From the NCBI RefSeq assembly GCF_031822435.1, contig NZ_JAVQLW010000001.1, positions 1,495,501-1,559,500 of the forward strand: a DNA stretch of 64,000 nt, given 5' to 3'. This stretch comes from Paracoccus sp. MBLB3053. Lineage in GTDB: Bacteria > Pseudomonadota > Alphaproteobacteria > Rhodobacterales > Rhodobacteraceae. How positions within the stretch are numbered: position 1 is the stretch's first letter; every line of letters starts with the position of its first letter. The notes beneath the pieces are model-generated. The model was not told the DNA's origin. It was given only the letters and a program-made list of their open reading frames with translations, and searched no databases. The position numbers and the translations under genes were made by a program. This document shows, in pieces, positions 29,291 to 37,071 of the stretch.

Positions 29291-30886
29291 ATGAAACGAT
29301 TTCTCGCATCCGTCGCGCTTGGTGCGTTGATGTTGGGCGGGGCGCCGGCCGGTTGGGCCGAGACGCCCGACAACCAGCTGATTGTCGCCACCACGATGAG
29401 CAATATCCTGACGCTGGACCCCGCCGCGATCACGGGCCGCGAGACGGTCCAGGTTCTTAACAACATCTATGACACGCTGGTGGTACTGTCGCCCGAAGAT
29501 CGCTCGGTCCAGCCGCGCATGGCGCAAAGCTGGGAGGTGGCCGAGGACCGCATGTCGATCACCTTCCATCTGCGCAAGGATGCGAAATTCGCCTCGGGGA
29601 ATCCTGTCACCGCAGAGGATGTCGTGTGGAGCTTGAAGCGGCTGATGACGCTGAACCTTGCTCAGGCGAGTTTCCTGAAATCGCGTGGGATCACCGCTGA
29701 AAACGCCGGTGACCATTTCATTGCCGCTGATGCGAATACCTTCACGTTCAAGCTGGCTCAGCCTGACGATCCGGCAATGATCCTGATGATCCTTGCGCAG
29801 AACGGGCCGGGCTCGATCCTTGACAGCAAGACCGTTCAGGAAAACGAAAAGGACGGGGATCTGGGGCAGGGCTGGCTGACCTTGAATTCGGCAGGCTCTG
29901 GCCCTTTCTCGCTGACCAAATGGGCGTCGAGCGAATATATCATCCTGACCAAGAGCAAGGGTTATTGGGGTGACGAACCGGCAATGGACCGTGTGCTGCT
30001 GCGCCACCTGCCCGAGTCGCAGTCCCAGCGTCTGATGCTGGAACAGGGCGATATCGACGTGGCCTATTCCATGCAGGCACCCGACCTGACGGCGCTGGAA
30101 AACGACGAGCATATCAAGATCGCCTCGACCCCCGGAGCCGGTTTCTACTACCTGTCTGTCTCGATGAAGGATGAGCGTTTCGCCAATCCCAAGGTGCGCG
30201 AGGCCCTGCGCTACCTGATCGACTACGAGGGGCTCGACAAGGCCGTGATGCCTTACTACGGCAAGCTGCACCAGCGCCCGCTGACCACGGGTGTTCTGGG
30301 TCAGTTGCCTGATCCGGGCTACACTCTGGACGTCGAAAAGGCCAAGGCGCTGCTGGCCGAGGCGGGCTATCCCGATGGTTTCAAGACCACGCTGCGCGTC
30401 CTGTCCGAGGATCCCTTCATCAAGGCCGCGACCGCGATTCAGAACACTCTGGCGCAGGCCGGCATTCAGGCCGAGATGATCACCGGTTCGGGCGATCAGA
30501 TCTATGGCGCCATGCGCGAGCGGAACTTCGAATTGCTCGTCGGTCGCGGCGGGGGCGGTCAGCAGCCTCACCCGGATAGCAATCTGCGCGCCCTGGCATA
30601 CAACCCCGACAATGCGGATGAAGCGAAGCTGACGAACTATCAGGGTTGGCGGACCAGCTATTTCGACGGGAAACTGAATCAGATGATCGAAGACGCGCTG
30701 CTCGAGCGCGACGCGGCGAAGCAAAAGGCCGATTACGAAGCCATCCAGACCTATATGGATGAAACTGTGCCCTCGATCATTCCGTTCTCGGAAGTCGTGG
30801 ACAGCGCGGCATTCCGTTCGGATGTTCACGGGCTGGTGGTGAACCCCTGGCTCACCCGGTTCGAGACCGTCACGAAGGAGCGCTGA
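29291..30886 (+). CDS. ABC transporter substrate-binding protein, family 5 (peptide/opine/oligosaccharide type)
   Basis: A 531-residue periplasmic receptor of the DppA/OppA fold. A signal peptide covers residues 1-24 (ASVALGALMLGGAPAGWAE). The fold markers LRKDAKFASGNPVTAEDVVWS and GSGPFSLTKW are present. Related receptors bind peptides, opines or plant-derived oligosaccharides. The gene context (dehydratase, esterases, kdgF) argues for an oligo-uronide or another pectin fragment (inference). The cognate permeases and ATPases lie at 33225-36751, separated by a hydrolase, gntR and kdgF. The start at 29291 follows GGGGAGGAA. Confidence 0.85.
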   Translation: MKRFLASVALGALMLGGAPAGWAETPDNQLIVATTMSNILTLDPAAITGRETVQVLNNIYDTLVVLSPEDRSVQPRMAQSWEVAEDRMSITFHLRKDAKFASGNPVTAEDVVWSLKRLMTLNLAQASFLKSRGITAENAGDHFIAADANTFTFKLAQPDDPAMILMILAQNGPGSILDSKTVQENEKDGDLGQGWLTLNSAGSGPFSLTKWASSEYIILTKSKGYWGDEPAMDRVLLRHLPESQSQRLMLEQGDIDVAYSMQAPDLTALENDEHIKIASTPGAGFYYLSVSMKDERFANPKVREALRYLIDYEGLDKAVMPYYGKLHQRPLTTGVLGQLPDPGYTLDVEKAKALLAEAGYPDGFKTTLRVLSEDPFIKAATAIQNTLAQAGIQAEMITGSGDQIYGAMRERNFELLVGRGGGGQQPHPDSNLRALAYNPDNADEAKLTNYQGWRTSYFDGKLNQMIEDALLERDAAKQKADYEAIQTYMDETVPSIIPFSEVVDSAAFRSDVHGLVVNPWLTRFETVTKER

Positions 30887-30889
30887 GCC

Positions 30890-31996
30890 GTGACAGCAGC
30901 CGGGATCACGCCGGACAACCTGGTGCCTCGGCTGCGTCAAAAGGCCTTGGCCCGTGGGTTTCCCGCGGGCTGGGCGCAAACCGGCGGAGAGTTTGCCGAA
31001 TGGCAGGCCGCCGCAGGGGCGATTGCCCGGCGTCATATCCTGCCCGATCCGGCCTTGCGTGAACGACCCTGCGGCTGGCGGACGGATGCGCTTGAAGATC
31101 GAGGAAGCCATTTCGCCCTTCAGGGGGCGATCCTGCTTGAAGATGATGGTGAATGGCCTGCGCTGATGTTGCGGCCCAAGGGCAAGGGTCCGCACCCTGC
31201 CGCTTTGCTGCTGCATGACCATGGCTCGGAATTCCGCATCGGAAAGGAAAAATGCATCCGTCCGATGAGACAGGGCCTTCCCCTGGCAAGTGAGTGGGTG
31301 ACCCGCTTCTTCGATGGCGTTTGGCTTGGCGAGGTTCTCGCTGCGCAGGGCTTCGTCGTTCTGGCGGTGGATGCGCTGGGCTGGGGTGGGCGGCAGGGGA
31401 ATGGCTATGCGTCCCAGCAGGCGCTTGCGTGCAATCTCATGCAGATCGGAACCAGCCTGGCGGGGGTGATCGCAGCGGAGGACATGGCCGTGGCCGAATT
31501 CCTTGCTGATCTGCCTGAGGTTGACGACGACAGGATTTGCGCAATCGGTTTCTCGCTTGGTGGGTTCCGGGCTTGGCAAGTCGCGGCGTTGTCGCCGCAT
31601 GTAAGGGCGGCAGTTTCGGCGGGCTGGATGGCCAGCCTTCCTGGTCTGGCCGTGCCGGGGAATAACCAGCTTCGCGGGCAATCTGCCTTTTCGACGACGC
31701 ATCCGGGCCTGCACGCCTATCTGGATCTGCCCGATCTTGCGGGGCTTGCCGCGCCAAAGCCAATCTGGTTCGAGGTTGGCAAACAGGATCATCTTTTCCC
31801 CGAAGCGGCCGTGAAAGCGGGCTTCGAAAATCTCGCCGCGATCTGGGCAGCGGCCGATGCTGGGGCACAACTAAGGCTGGAACGGCCCGCCGGCGGCCAC
31901 TGCTTTGGCCTTGATCGTCAGGGCCAGGCGCTAGGTTGGTTGCGCGCAACGATTGGCTTGACCGATAGCATTACGACAGGATCGGGAATATGCTAG
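30890..31996 (+). CDS. Alpha/beta hydrolase, dienelactone-hydrolase/acetyl-esterase type
   Basis: A 368-residue hydrolase without a signal peptide. The nucleophile Ser lies in CAIGFSLGGFRA, the acid probably in EVGKQDHLFPE, and the His in PAGGHCFGLDR. HDHGSEFRIGKEK carries the oxyanion-side HDHG. The protein starts with GTG at 30890, three bases after the receptor stop. With the SGNH protein it makes two cytoplasmic esterases in one unit, suggesting removal of acetyl or methyl groups from imported pectin fragments. The exact substrate cannot be told. Its end overlaps the ATG of the next gntR gene. Confidence 0.75.
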   Translation: MTAAGITPDNLVPRLRQKALARGFPAGWAQTGGEFAEWQAAAGAIARRHILPDPALRERPCGWRTDALEDRGSHFALQGAILLEDDGEWPALMLRPKGKGPHPAALLLHDHGSEFRIGKEKCIRPMRQGLPLASEWVTRFFDGVWLGEVLAAQGFVVLAVDALGWGGRQGNGYASQQALACNLMQIGTSLAGVIAAEDMAVAEFLADLPEVDDDRICAIGFSLGGFRAWQVAALSPHVRAAVSAGWMASLPGLAVPGNNQLRGQSAFSTTHPGLHAYLDLPDLAGLAAPKPIWFEVGKQDHLFPEAAVKAGFENLAAIWAAADAGAQLRLERPAGGHCFGLDRQGQALGWLRATIGLTDSITTGSGIC

Positions 31997-32763
31997 ACAA
32001 GTCGCAGGAACATCGGAGTAACCGGATGAAGCAGGACGCCGCCGCCCCCGTGCGTGAATCGATGGTCGACAGGATCAGCGATGCGTTGCGCCGCGATCTG
32101 CAGGCAGGACGGTTCCGTCCGGGTGATCGACTGCCGAGCGAGCATGAGCTGACGCGGCTGCATTCGGTCAGCCGCGCCGTCGTGCGCGAGGCGATCGCCG
32201 CATTGCGCGCCGATGGGCTGGTCGAGGCGCGCAAGGGGGCAGGGGTGTTTGCCCTTGATCCCGCGCAGCGTGAGGCGCGACCCTTTGATGACCTGACGAC
32301 GGCGCGAATTTCCTCGGTTATCGAGCTCTTGGAATTGCGGACGGCATGCGAGATCGAATCAGCCGCACTAGCCGCCTCACGCCGCTCTCCCTCGCAACTC
32401 GAGGCGATTCTGGACGCTCACCGTGAGGTCGAACGCTGCCTGCGCGAGGGGCTGCCGACACGCGATGCGGATTTCGAGTTTCACCTGGCAATCGCCAAGG
32501 CGACCCAGAACCGCCGCTTTCCCGATTTCCTGCAATTGATCCGGTCGGGTATCATCCCACGTGGTGAATTGCAGGGTCGCCAGCCGGGGGACAGGCCGCG
32601 AGACTACAATCTTCATTTGCAGGAAGAGCATAGCCGCATCGTTGACGCCATTCTGGAAGGCGACTCGGCTGCTGCGGCGCAGCGGATGAAGGACCATCTG
32701 CGCGGCAGCCTCGATCGCTACCAGGAGTTGCTGCGCGCAGGCGGCCTGGCGTCGCAGTTATAA
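31990..32763 (+). CDS. GntR/FadR-family (FCD) regulator, second copy
   Basis: A 257-residue regulator with a winged helix at about residues 24-92 (GDRLPSEHELTRLHSVSRAV, then VVREAIAALRADGLVEARKG) and an FCD ligand domain (residues 105-250, with FEFHLAIAKATQNRRF and LQEEHSRIVDAI). The recognition helix differs from the GntR at 8436 at only a few positions, so both may read the same operators. The ATG overlaps the end of the hydrolase gene. The stop codon abuts an operator-like palindrome in the promoter of kdgF, fitting autoregulation of the surrounding unit. Confidence 0.87.
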   Translation: MLDKSQEHRSNRMKQDAAAPVRESMVDRISDALRRDLQAGRFRPGDRLPSEHELTRLHSVSRAVVREAIAALRADGLVEARKGAGVFALDPAQREARPFDDLTTARISSVIELLELRTACEIESAALAASRRSPSQLEAILDAHREVERCLREGLPTRDADFEFHLAIAKATQNRRFPDFLQLIRSGIIPRGELQGRQPGDRPRDYNLHLQEEHSRIVDAILEGDSAAAAQRMKDHLRGSLDRYQELLRAGGLASQL

Positions 32764-32801
32764 CTTGTCATACAAGATGTGCGATTGTATAAGACATCTT
32801 G
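32763..32801 (+). promoter_or_regulatory. kdgF promoter with FadR-type operator
   Basis: CTTGT-CAT-ACAAG at 32764-32776 is a perfect palindrome of the GntR/FCD operator form. It covers the -35 box TTGTCA (32765-32770). TATAAG at 32788-32793 is 17 bases further, an ideal -10 spacing. A second inverted repeat, CAAGATGT/ACATCTTG (32773-32780 and 32794-32801), brackets the -10. The start of the operator touches the stop codon of the upstream gntR gene. This is the best defined promoter-operator in the island. Confidence 0.8.
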
Positions 32802-32820
32802 CAAGGCAGAGGAGATTTTC

Positions 32821-33135
32821 ATGCCCCTTCCCAAATTCCCCGTCGCCAATCCCGACAAGGGAGTTCAGCGGCAAGTGCTGGCCGAGAACTCCGATCTGAT
32901 GGTTGTTTCCTTCCGGTTCGACCAGGGGGCGTGCGGCGCGATGCACAACCACCCACACACGCAATCGACTTATGTCGCAAAAGGGCGTTTCAAGTTCTTT
33001 CGCGGCGACGAAGCTTTGGAACTAGGCGTCGGCGACAGCATCGTCATTCCTTCGGGCGTGACGCATGGATGCGAATGCCTTGAGGCGGGCGAACTGATCG
33101 ACTGCTTCACGCCACGCCGCGAAGACTTCCTGTGA
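32821..33135 (+). CDS. kdgF: Cupin KdgF, unsaturated uronate to 5-keto-4-deoxyuronate
   Basis: A 104-residue single-domain cupin. The metal site of the cupin motif is His42, His44 and Gln48 (MHNHPHTQST) with His82 in VTHGCE. The C-terminal LIDCFTPRREDFL is the usual end of KdgF. KdgF catalyses conversion of the 4,5-unsaturated uronate released by GH105/GH88 enzymes to the linear ketouronate used by KduI. It has its own promoter and operator and leads the transporter genes. The start at 32821 follows GAGGAG. Confidence 0.9.
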   Translation: MPLPKFPVANPDKGVQRQVLAENSDLMVVSFRFDQGACGAMHNHPHTQSTYVAKGRFKFFRGDEALELGVGDSIVIPSGVTHGCECLEAGELIDCFTPRREDFL

Positions 33136-33224
33136 AGTGAACCTCGCGGCCATTAGCCGCGAATTGTCTGACAGGTTATCGGGCGTCGAACGGGGGAGGC
33201 CGGTTCGACGCTCAGGGAGGACAT

Positions 33225-34247
33225 ATGCAGAATGCTCAGTTGCGCCTGAAGAGCGCATCGTCCCAGGCGACGACCATCCTGATCACGCTTCTGGGCCTGC
33301 TGGTCCTGACTTTCGTGATCGGCCGGATGATGCCAGCCGATCCGGTGCGCGCCATCGTGGGCGAGGATGCCACGCGCGAAACCTACGAGATGGTCTATCA
33401 CCAGCTCGGCCTCGACCGTCCGATCTGGGAACAGTTCCTGCGCTATCTGGGCGATGTCCTGACGGGGGATTTCGGCACCTCGATCCGCACCGGCCAACCC
33501 GTCATGCAGGACATCCTGCGCGCCTTGCCCGCCACCATCGAACTTGCGACATTCGCGATCATCATCGGTGCCGGTCTGGGCATTCCGCTGGGCGTGATGG
33601 CCGCCGTCAACAAGGATCGCTGGCAGGACCATATCATTCGGGTCTTCAGCCTTTTCGGGCATTCGATGCCGATCTTCTGGACCGGGATGATCGCTCTGAT
33701 CGTCTTCTATGCCCATCTCGGCTGGGTCGGTGGTTCGGGCCGGATGGAACAGTTCTATATCGGCCTGGTCGATGAGCGGACGGGTTTTCTGCTGATCGAC
33801 AGCCTTCTGGCGGGGGAAACGGATGTCTTCTGGTCGGCGGTGAACCACCTGATCCTGCCGGCATCGCTGCTTGGCTATTCTTCCTCGGCCTATATCACCC
33901 GGATGACCCGCAGCTTCATGCTGGATCAACTGGGGCAGGAATACATGACGACCGCGCGCGTGAAGGGCCTGTCGCGGCGCCAGACGATCTGGCTGCATGC
34001 CTTCGGCAATATCCGCGTCCAGCTCGTGACCATCGTGGCGCTGGCTTATGGCTCGCTGCTCGAGGGGGCCGTGCTGATCGAAACCGTCTTTGCCTGGCCC
34101 GGTTTCGGACAATATCTGACCAGCAACCTCATCATCGGCGACATGAACGCGGTGATGACCTGCGTGCTGATCGTCGGCGTCATCTTTATCTTGCTGAACC
34201 TGATCTCTGATCTTCTGTACCGCACCTTCGATCCGAGGACGAAATGA
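33225..34247 (+). CDS. ABC transporter permease, DppB type
   Basis: A 340-residue inner-membrane permease of the peptide/nickel class, with an N-terminal helix, the LGLDRPIWEQFLRYLGDVLTGDFG-type periplasmic loop and five further helices. The EAA-like loop TTARVKGLSRRQTIWLHAF is present. It works with the receptor at 29291 and the following genes. Its stop overlaps the next ATG (ATGA). The 89 bases between kdgF and this gene contain a GGGAGG ribosome site but no clear terminator. Confidence 0.88.
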   Translation: MQNAQLRLKSASSQATTILITLLGLLVLTFVIGRMMPADPVRAIVGEDATRETYEMVYHQLGLDRPIWEQFLRYLGDVLTGDFGTSIRTGQPVMQDILRALPATIELATFAIIIGAGLGIPLGVMAAVNKDRWQDHIIRVFSLFGHSMPIFWTGMIALIVFYAHLGWVGGSGRMEQFYIGLVDERTGFLLIDSLLAGETDVFWSAVNHLILPASLLGYSSSAYITRMTRSFMLDQLGQEYMTTARVKGLSRRQTIWLHAFGNIRVQLVTIVALAYGSLLEGAVLIETVFAWPGFGQYLTSNLIIGDMNAVMTCVLIVGVIFILLNLISDLLYRTFDPRTK

Positions 34248-35143
34248 CCGTGAAAGATACAGACATGCCGCGCCAGGGCCTGCAGATTCCGGCTTCGCTG
34301 ATCGTCATCCGCAACATCCTGAGCTTTCTGATGAGGTCGCCGACATCGGCTTTCGGGCTGATCGTCCTTGGGTTGCTCATCGTGATCGCTGCCTTCGCGC
34401 CCTGGATCGCGACCCATGATCCCTATGCGCAGGATCTGGCGAATACGCTGCAGGCGCCGGGGAACGGCCATCTTTTCGGCACGGATGAGCTTGGCCGCGA
34501 CATTTTCAGCCGGCTTGTCTGGGGTTCGCGCATCTCACTGACGATCATCTTCCTCGTCTCCATCATCGTCGGGCCGATCGGGATGATCGTGGGCACTACC
34601 GCCGGTTATATGGGCGGGCGTCTGGACACGATCATGATGCGGATCACCGACATCTTCCTGTCCTTCCCCTCGCTGATCTTGTCGCTGGCCTTCGTGGCGG
34701 CGCTGGGGCCGAGCCTGAATAATGCGATCATCGCCATCGCTCTGACCGCTTGGCCGCCGATCGCGCGTCTGGCGCGGGCCGAGGCCATGACCTTCCGCAA
34801 GGCCGACTATATCGCGGCCGCAAGGCTGCAAGGCGCGTCCGACATGCGGATCATCTTCAAGTCGATCATGCCGATGTGCCTGCCCTCGGTCCTGATCCGG
34901 CTGACGCTGAACATGGCGACGGTGATCCTGACGGCGGCGGGCCTGGGCTTCCTTGGCCTTGGCGCGCAGCCGCCGATGCCGGAATGGGGCGCGATGATCG
35001 CCACGGGGCGGCGCTACATGATCGACAGTTGGTGGCTGGTGACCTTCCCCGGCCTTGCCATCCTGACCGTCAGCCTGGCTTTCAACCTGCTGGGCGACGG
35101 GCTGCGGGATGCGCTGGACCCGAAGCAGATGAACCGGAGGTAA
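34244..35143 (+). CDS. ABC transporter permease, DppC type
   Basis: A 299-residue partner permease. The family N-terminus with TSAFGLIVLGLLIVIAAFAP, LFGTDELGRDIFSRLVWGSR and the EAA loop YIAAARLQGASDMRIIFKSI are all visible, as is the C-terminal LGDGLRDALDPKQMNRR. It forms the channel with the DppB-type protein. The gene is followed after one base by the first ATPase gene. Confidence 0.9.
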   Translation: MTVKDTDMPRQGLQIPASLIVIRNILSFLMRSPTSAFGLIVLGLLIVIAAFAPWIATHDPYAQDLANTLQAPGNGHLFGTDELGRDIFSRLVWGSRISLTIIFLVSIIVGPIGMIVGTTAGYMGGRLDTIMMRITDIFLSFPSLILSLAFVAALGPSLNNAIIAIALTAWPPIARLARAEAMTFRKADYIAAARLQGASDMRIIFKSIMPMCLPSVLIRLTLNMATVILTAAGLGFLGLGAQPPMPEWGAMIATGRRYMIDSWWLVTFPGLAILTVSLAFNLLGDGLRDALDPKQMNRR

Positions 35144-35144
35144 T

Positions 35145-35984
35145 ATGGAAAAGCCAGTTCTGGATATCCGCAACCTTGCCATCCGCTATGCCGGGGCAGA
35201 TCGGGACTCGGTCCGGGGCGTCAGCTTCACTCTTGGGCGCGAGCGTCTGGGCATTGTCGGCGAAAGCGGCTCGGGCAAATCGACCGTCGGTCGCGCCATC
35301 CTGAAGCTGCTGCCGACCGCGCAGATCAGCGCCGACCGGATGCAGTTCGAGGATATCGACCTGTTGAAGACCTCGGACCGCGAGATGCTGAAGATCCGCG
35401 GCCGTCGCATGTCGATGATCCTGCAGGACCCGAAATACTCGCTGAACCCGATCCAACGTGTTGGACGCCAAGTGGCCGAGACCTATATGCGCCACTTCCC
35501 GGCGACCAAGGCCGAGGCCAAGGCCAAGACCCTCGCCATGCTGGAGGCCGTGAAGATCCGCGACCCCGAGCGCGTGCACGACCTTTACCCCCATGAGATC
35601 TCGGGCGGGATGGGCCAGCGTATCATGATCGCGATGATGCTTCTTGCCGAGCCGGAGTTGGTCATCGCCGATGAGCCGACCTCGGCCTTGGACGTAACAG
35701 TGCGCTTGCAGGTGCTGGAAATTCTGAACGGTCTGGTCCGCGATCGCGGCATTGGCCTTATCATGATCAGCCATGACCTGAACCTTGTGCGGAACTTCTG
35801 CGACCGGGTGCTGATCATGTTCGACGGGCAGGTGGTCGAGACGCTGAAGGCCAGCGAGCTTGACCGCGCCCAGCACCCCTATACGCGCGGGCTGCTCGCG
35901 GCCCAGCCGCGCATCGGGGACCGTCGCAAGATGCTTTCCGTGCTGGATCGCCGCCCGGAATGGAGTCAGGAGGTCACCGCATGA
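35145..35984 (+). CDS. ABC transporter ATPase, DppD/NikD type
   Basis: A 279-residue ATPase. Walker A is GESGSGKST (about residues 40-48), Q-loop ILQDPKYSLNPIQRV, signature ISGGMGQRIMIAMM, Walker B LVIADEPTSALD, switch MISHDLNLV. It ends at HPYTRGLLAAQPR plus a short tail, so the C-terminal oligopeptide extension with cysteines seen in E. coli DppD (about 330 residues) is missing, as in nickel-type NikD. It overlaps the second ATPase gene by ATGA. Confidence 0.9.
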   Translation: MEKPVLDIRNLAIRYAGADRDSVRGVSFTLGRERLGIVGESGSGKSTVGRAILKLLPTAQISADRMQFEDIDLLKTSDREMLKIRGRRMSMILQDPKYSLNPIQRVGRQVAETYMRHFPATKAEAKAKTLAMLEAVKIRDPERVHDLYPHEISGGMGQRIMIAMMLLAEPELVIADEPTSALDVTVRLQVLEILNGLVRDRGIGLIMISHDLNLVRNFCDRVLIMFDGQVVETLKASELDRAQHPYTRGLLAAQPRIGDRRKMLSVLDRRPEWSQEVTA

Positions 35985-36751
35985 CCAGCAATGTCGATAT
36001 CCGCGACCTGTCGATCACCTTCGGCGAGGGACCAGCGGCGGTGAAGGTTCTGCCCGGGGTCAATTTCTCGGTTGAGGCGGGCGAGTGCTTCGGGCTGGTC
36101 GGCGAAAGCGGCTCGGGCAAATCGACGGTCCTGCGCTGCATCTCGATGCTGACGGATTTCTGGCAGGGCCAGATCAGCATTGGCGGGCGCAATGTGCGCG
36201 ACATTCCCCGGCTTGAGCGCTGCCGCCTGCTGCAGATGGTGTTCCAGGACCCCTATGGTAGCCTGCATCCGCGCCAGTCGGTCCGCACCACCCTGTCGGA
36301 ACCTTTGAAAATCCACGGGCTGGACGACCACGAGGGGCGGATGCGCCGGGCGATCCGCGATGTGGGCCTGACGGCGGATTTCATCGACCGCTTCCCGCAT
36401 CAGATGTCCGGCGGCCAGCGCCAGCGTATAGCCATTGCCCGCGCGCTGATCCTCGAGCCCTCGCTGCTGCTTCTGGACGAGCCGACCTCGGCGCTGGATG
36501 TCTCGGTTCAGGCCGAGATCCTGAACCTGCTGGTGCGTCTGCGCGAAGAACGCGGCCTCACCTATATCATGGTGACCCACGACCTCGCCGTGGTCGACCA
36601 CATGTGCGATCGCTTCGCGGTGATGCTGCGCGGCGAAGTGACCGAGGTGCTGCCACGCGCGGCGATCGAGGGCAACAAGGCGACACATCCCTATGCCCGG
36701 GAGCTTATCGCGGCATCGCTCGAATACGAGGGCGCGCTGGAGCTCGCCTGA
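35981..36751 (+). CDS. ABC transporter ATPase, DppF/NikE type
   Basis: A 256-residue ATPase. Walker A is [11 protein letters not shown]-loop VFQDPYGSLHPRQSV, signature MSGGQRQRIAIARA, Walker B LLLLDEPTSALDVSVQ, switch MVTHDLAVV. The start at 35981 (MTSNVDIRDLSITF) overlaps the previous stop. It is the last gene of the kdgF-importer unit, followed by two hairpins and a terminator. Confidence 0.9.
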   Translation: MTSNVDIRDLSITFGEGPAAVKVLPGVNFSVEAGECFGLVGESGSGKSTVLRCISMLTDFWQGQISIGGRNVRDIPRLERCRLLQMVFQDPYGSLHPRQSVRTTLSEPLKIHGLDDHEGRMRRAIRDVGLTADFIDRFPHQMSGGQRQRIAIARALILEPSLLLLDEPTSALDVSVQAEILNLLVRLREERGLTYIMVTHDLAVVDHMCDRFAVMLRGEVTEVLPRAAIEGNKATHPYARELIAASLEYEGALELA

Positions 36752-36758
36752 CGGTGTT

Positions 36759-36808
36759 CTGCCGACCGGACGGGGCCTTGCGGCCCTCCTCCCACGGCCG
36801 GTCGGCAG
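36759..36808 (+). repeat. Long inverted repeat after the importer operon
   Basis: A perfect 11-base inverted repeat, CTGCCGACCGG (36759-36769) and CCGGTCGGCAG (36798-36808), encloses a 28-base spacer that holds a second small hairpin (GGGCC/GGCCC). It starts eight bases after the stop codon and precedes the true terminator. It may be an mRNA 3' structure. Confidence 0.65.
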
Positions 36809-36846
36809 GCAGGGGCTTGCTCAGGCCCAAGTCCTTCTTTCTGATA

Positions 36847-36873
36847 GGGCGCGGAGCAATCCGCGCCCTTTTT
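36847..36873 (+). terminator. Rho-independent terminator of the importer unit
   Basis: GGGCGCGGA - GCAA - TCCGCGCCC followed by TTTTT. The 9-base stem is perfect, with a GNRA loop. It is the strongest terminator in the window. Confidence 0.92.
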
Positions 36874-36932
36874 GTTTGCATTCTGATGCATTGGCTCTGC
36901 GGGAAGTTGTTCTGGGATATGCTATGTTGAAT

Positions 36933-36949
36933 TGACGAATGTTTCGTCA
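36933..36949. promoter_or_regulatory. Palindromic operator-like site before dppA
   Basis: TGACGAA-TGT-TTCGTCA is a perfect 7-base inverted repeat with a three-base centre, 122 bases upstream of the dppA start and in an AT-richer patch. This size and symmetry fit a dimeric regulator. No regulator gene lies beside it. No clear -10 could be placed. Confidence 0.6.
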
Positions 36950-37071
36950 TTTTTCACGATGCCGTTACGTCCCTTCGCAAGAATCGCCAATCGTCAGAAA
37001 CGTGGCCCTTGACCTCACGGCATCTTTGGTTTGCATCGGGGCAGAAGAATAATTCCATTGTGGGAGGCATA

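Noticed and set aside
29201..31870. An 889-residue open frame on the minus strand
   Set aside because: It is antisense to the family-5 receptor and the alpha/beta hydrolase, both with clear motifs and signals. The long frame reflects GC bias.
31990..32010. A further copy of the uronate operator at the start of the second gntR gene (CTAGACAAGTC)
   Set aside because: Only one half matches and it lies inside the coding start. It is too weak to call.
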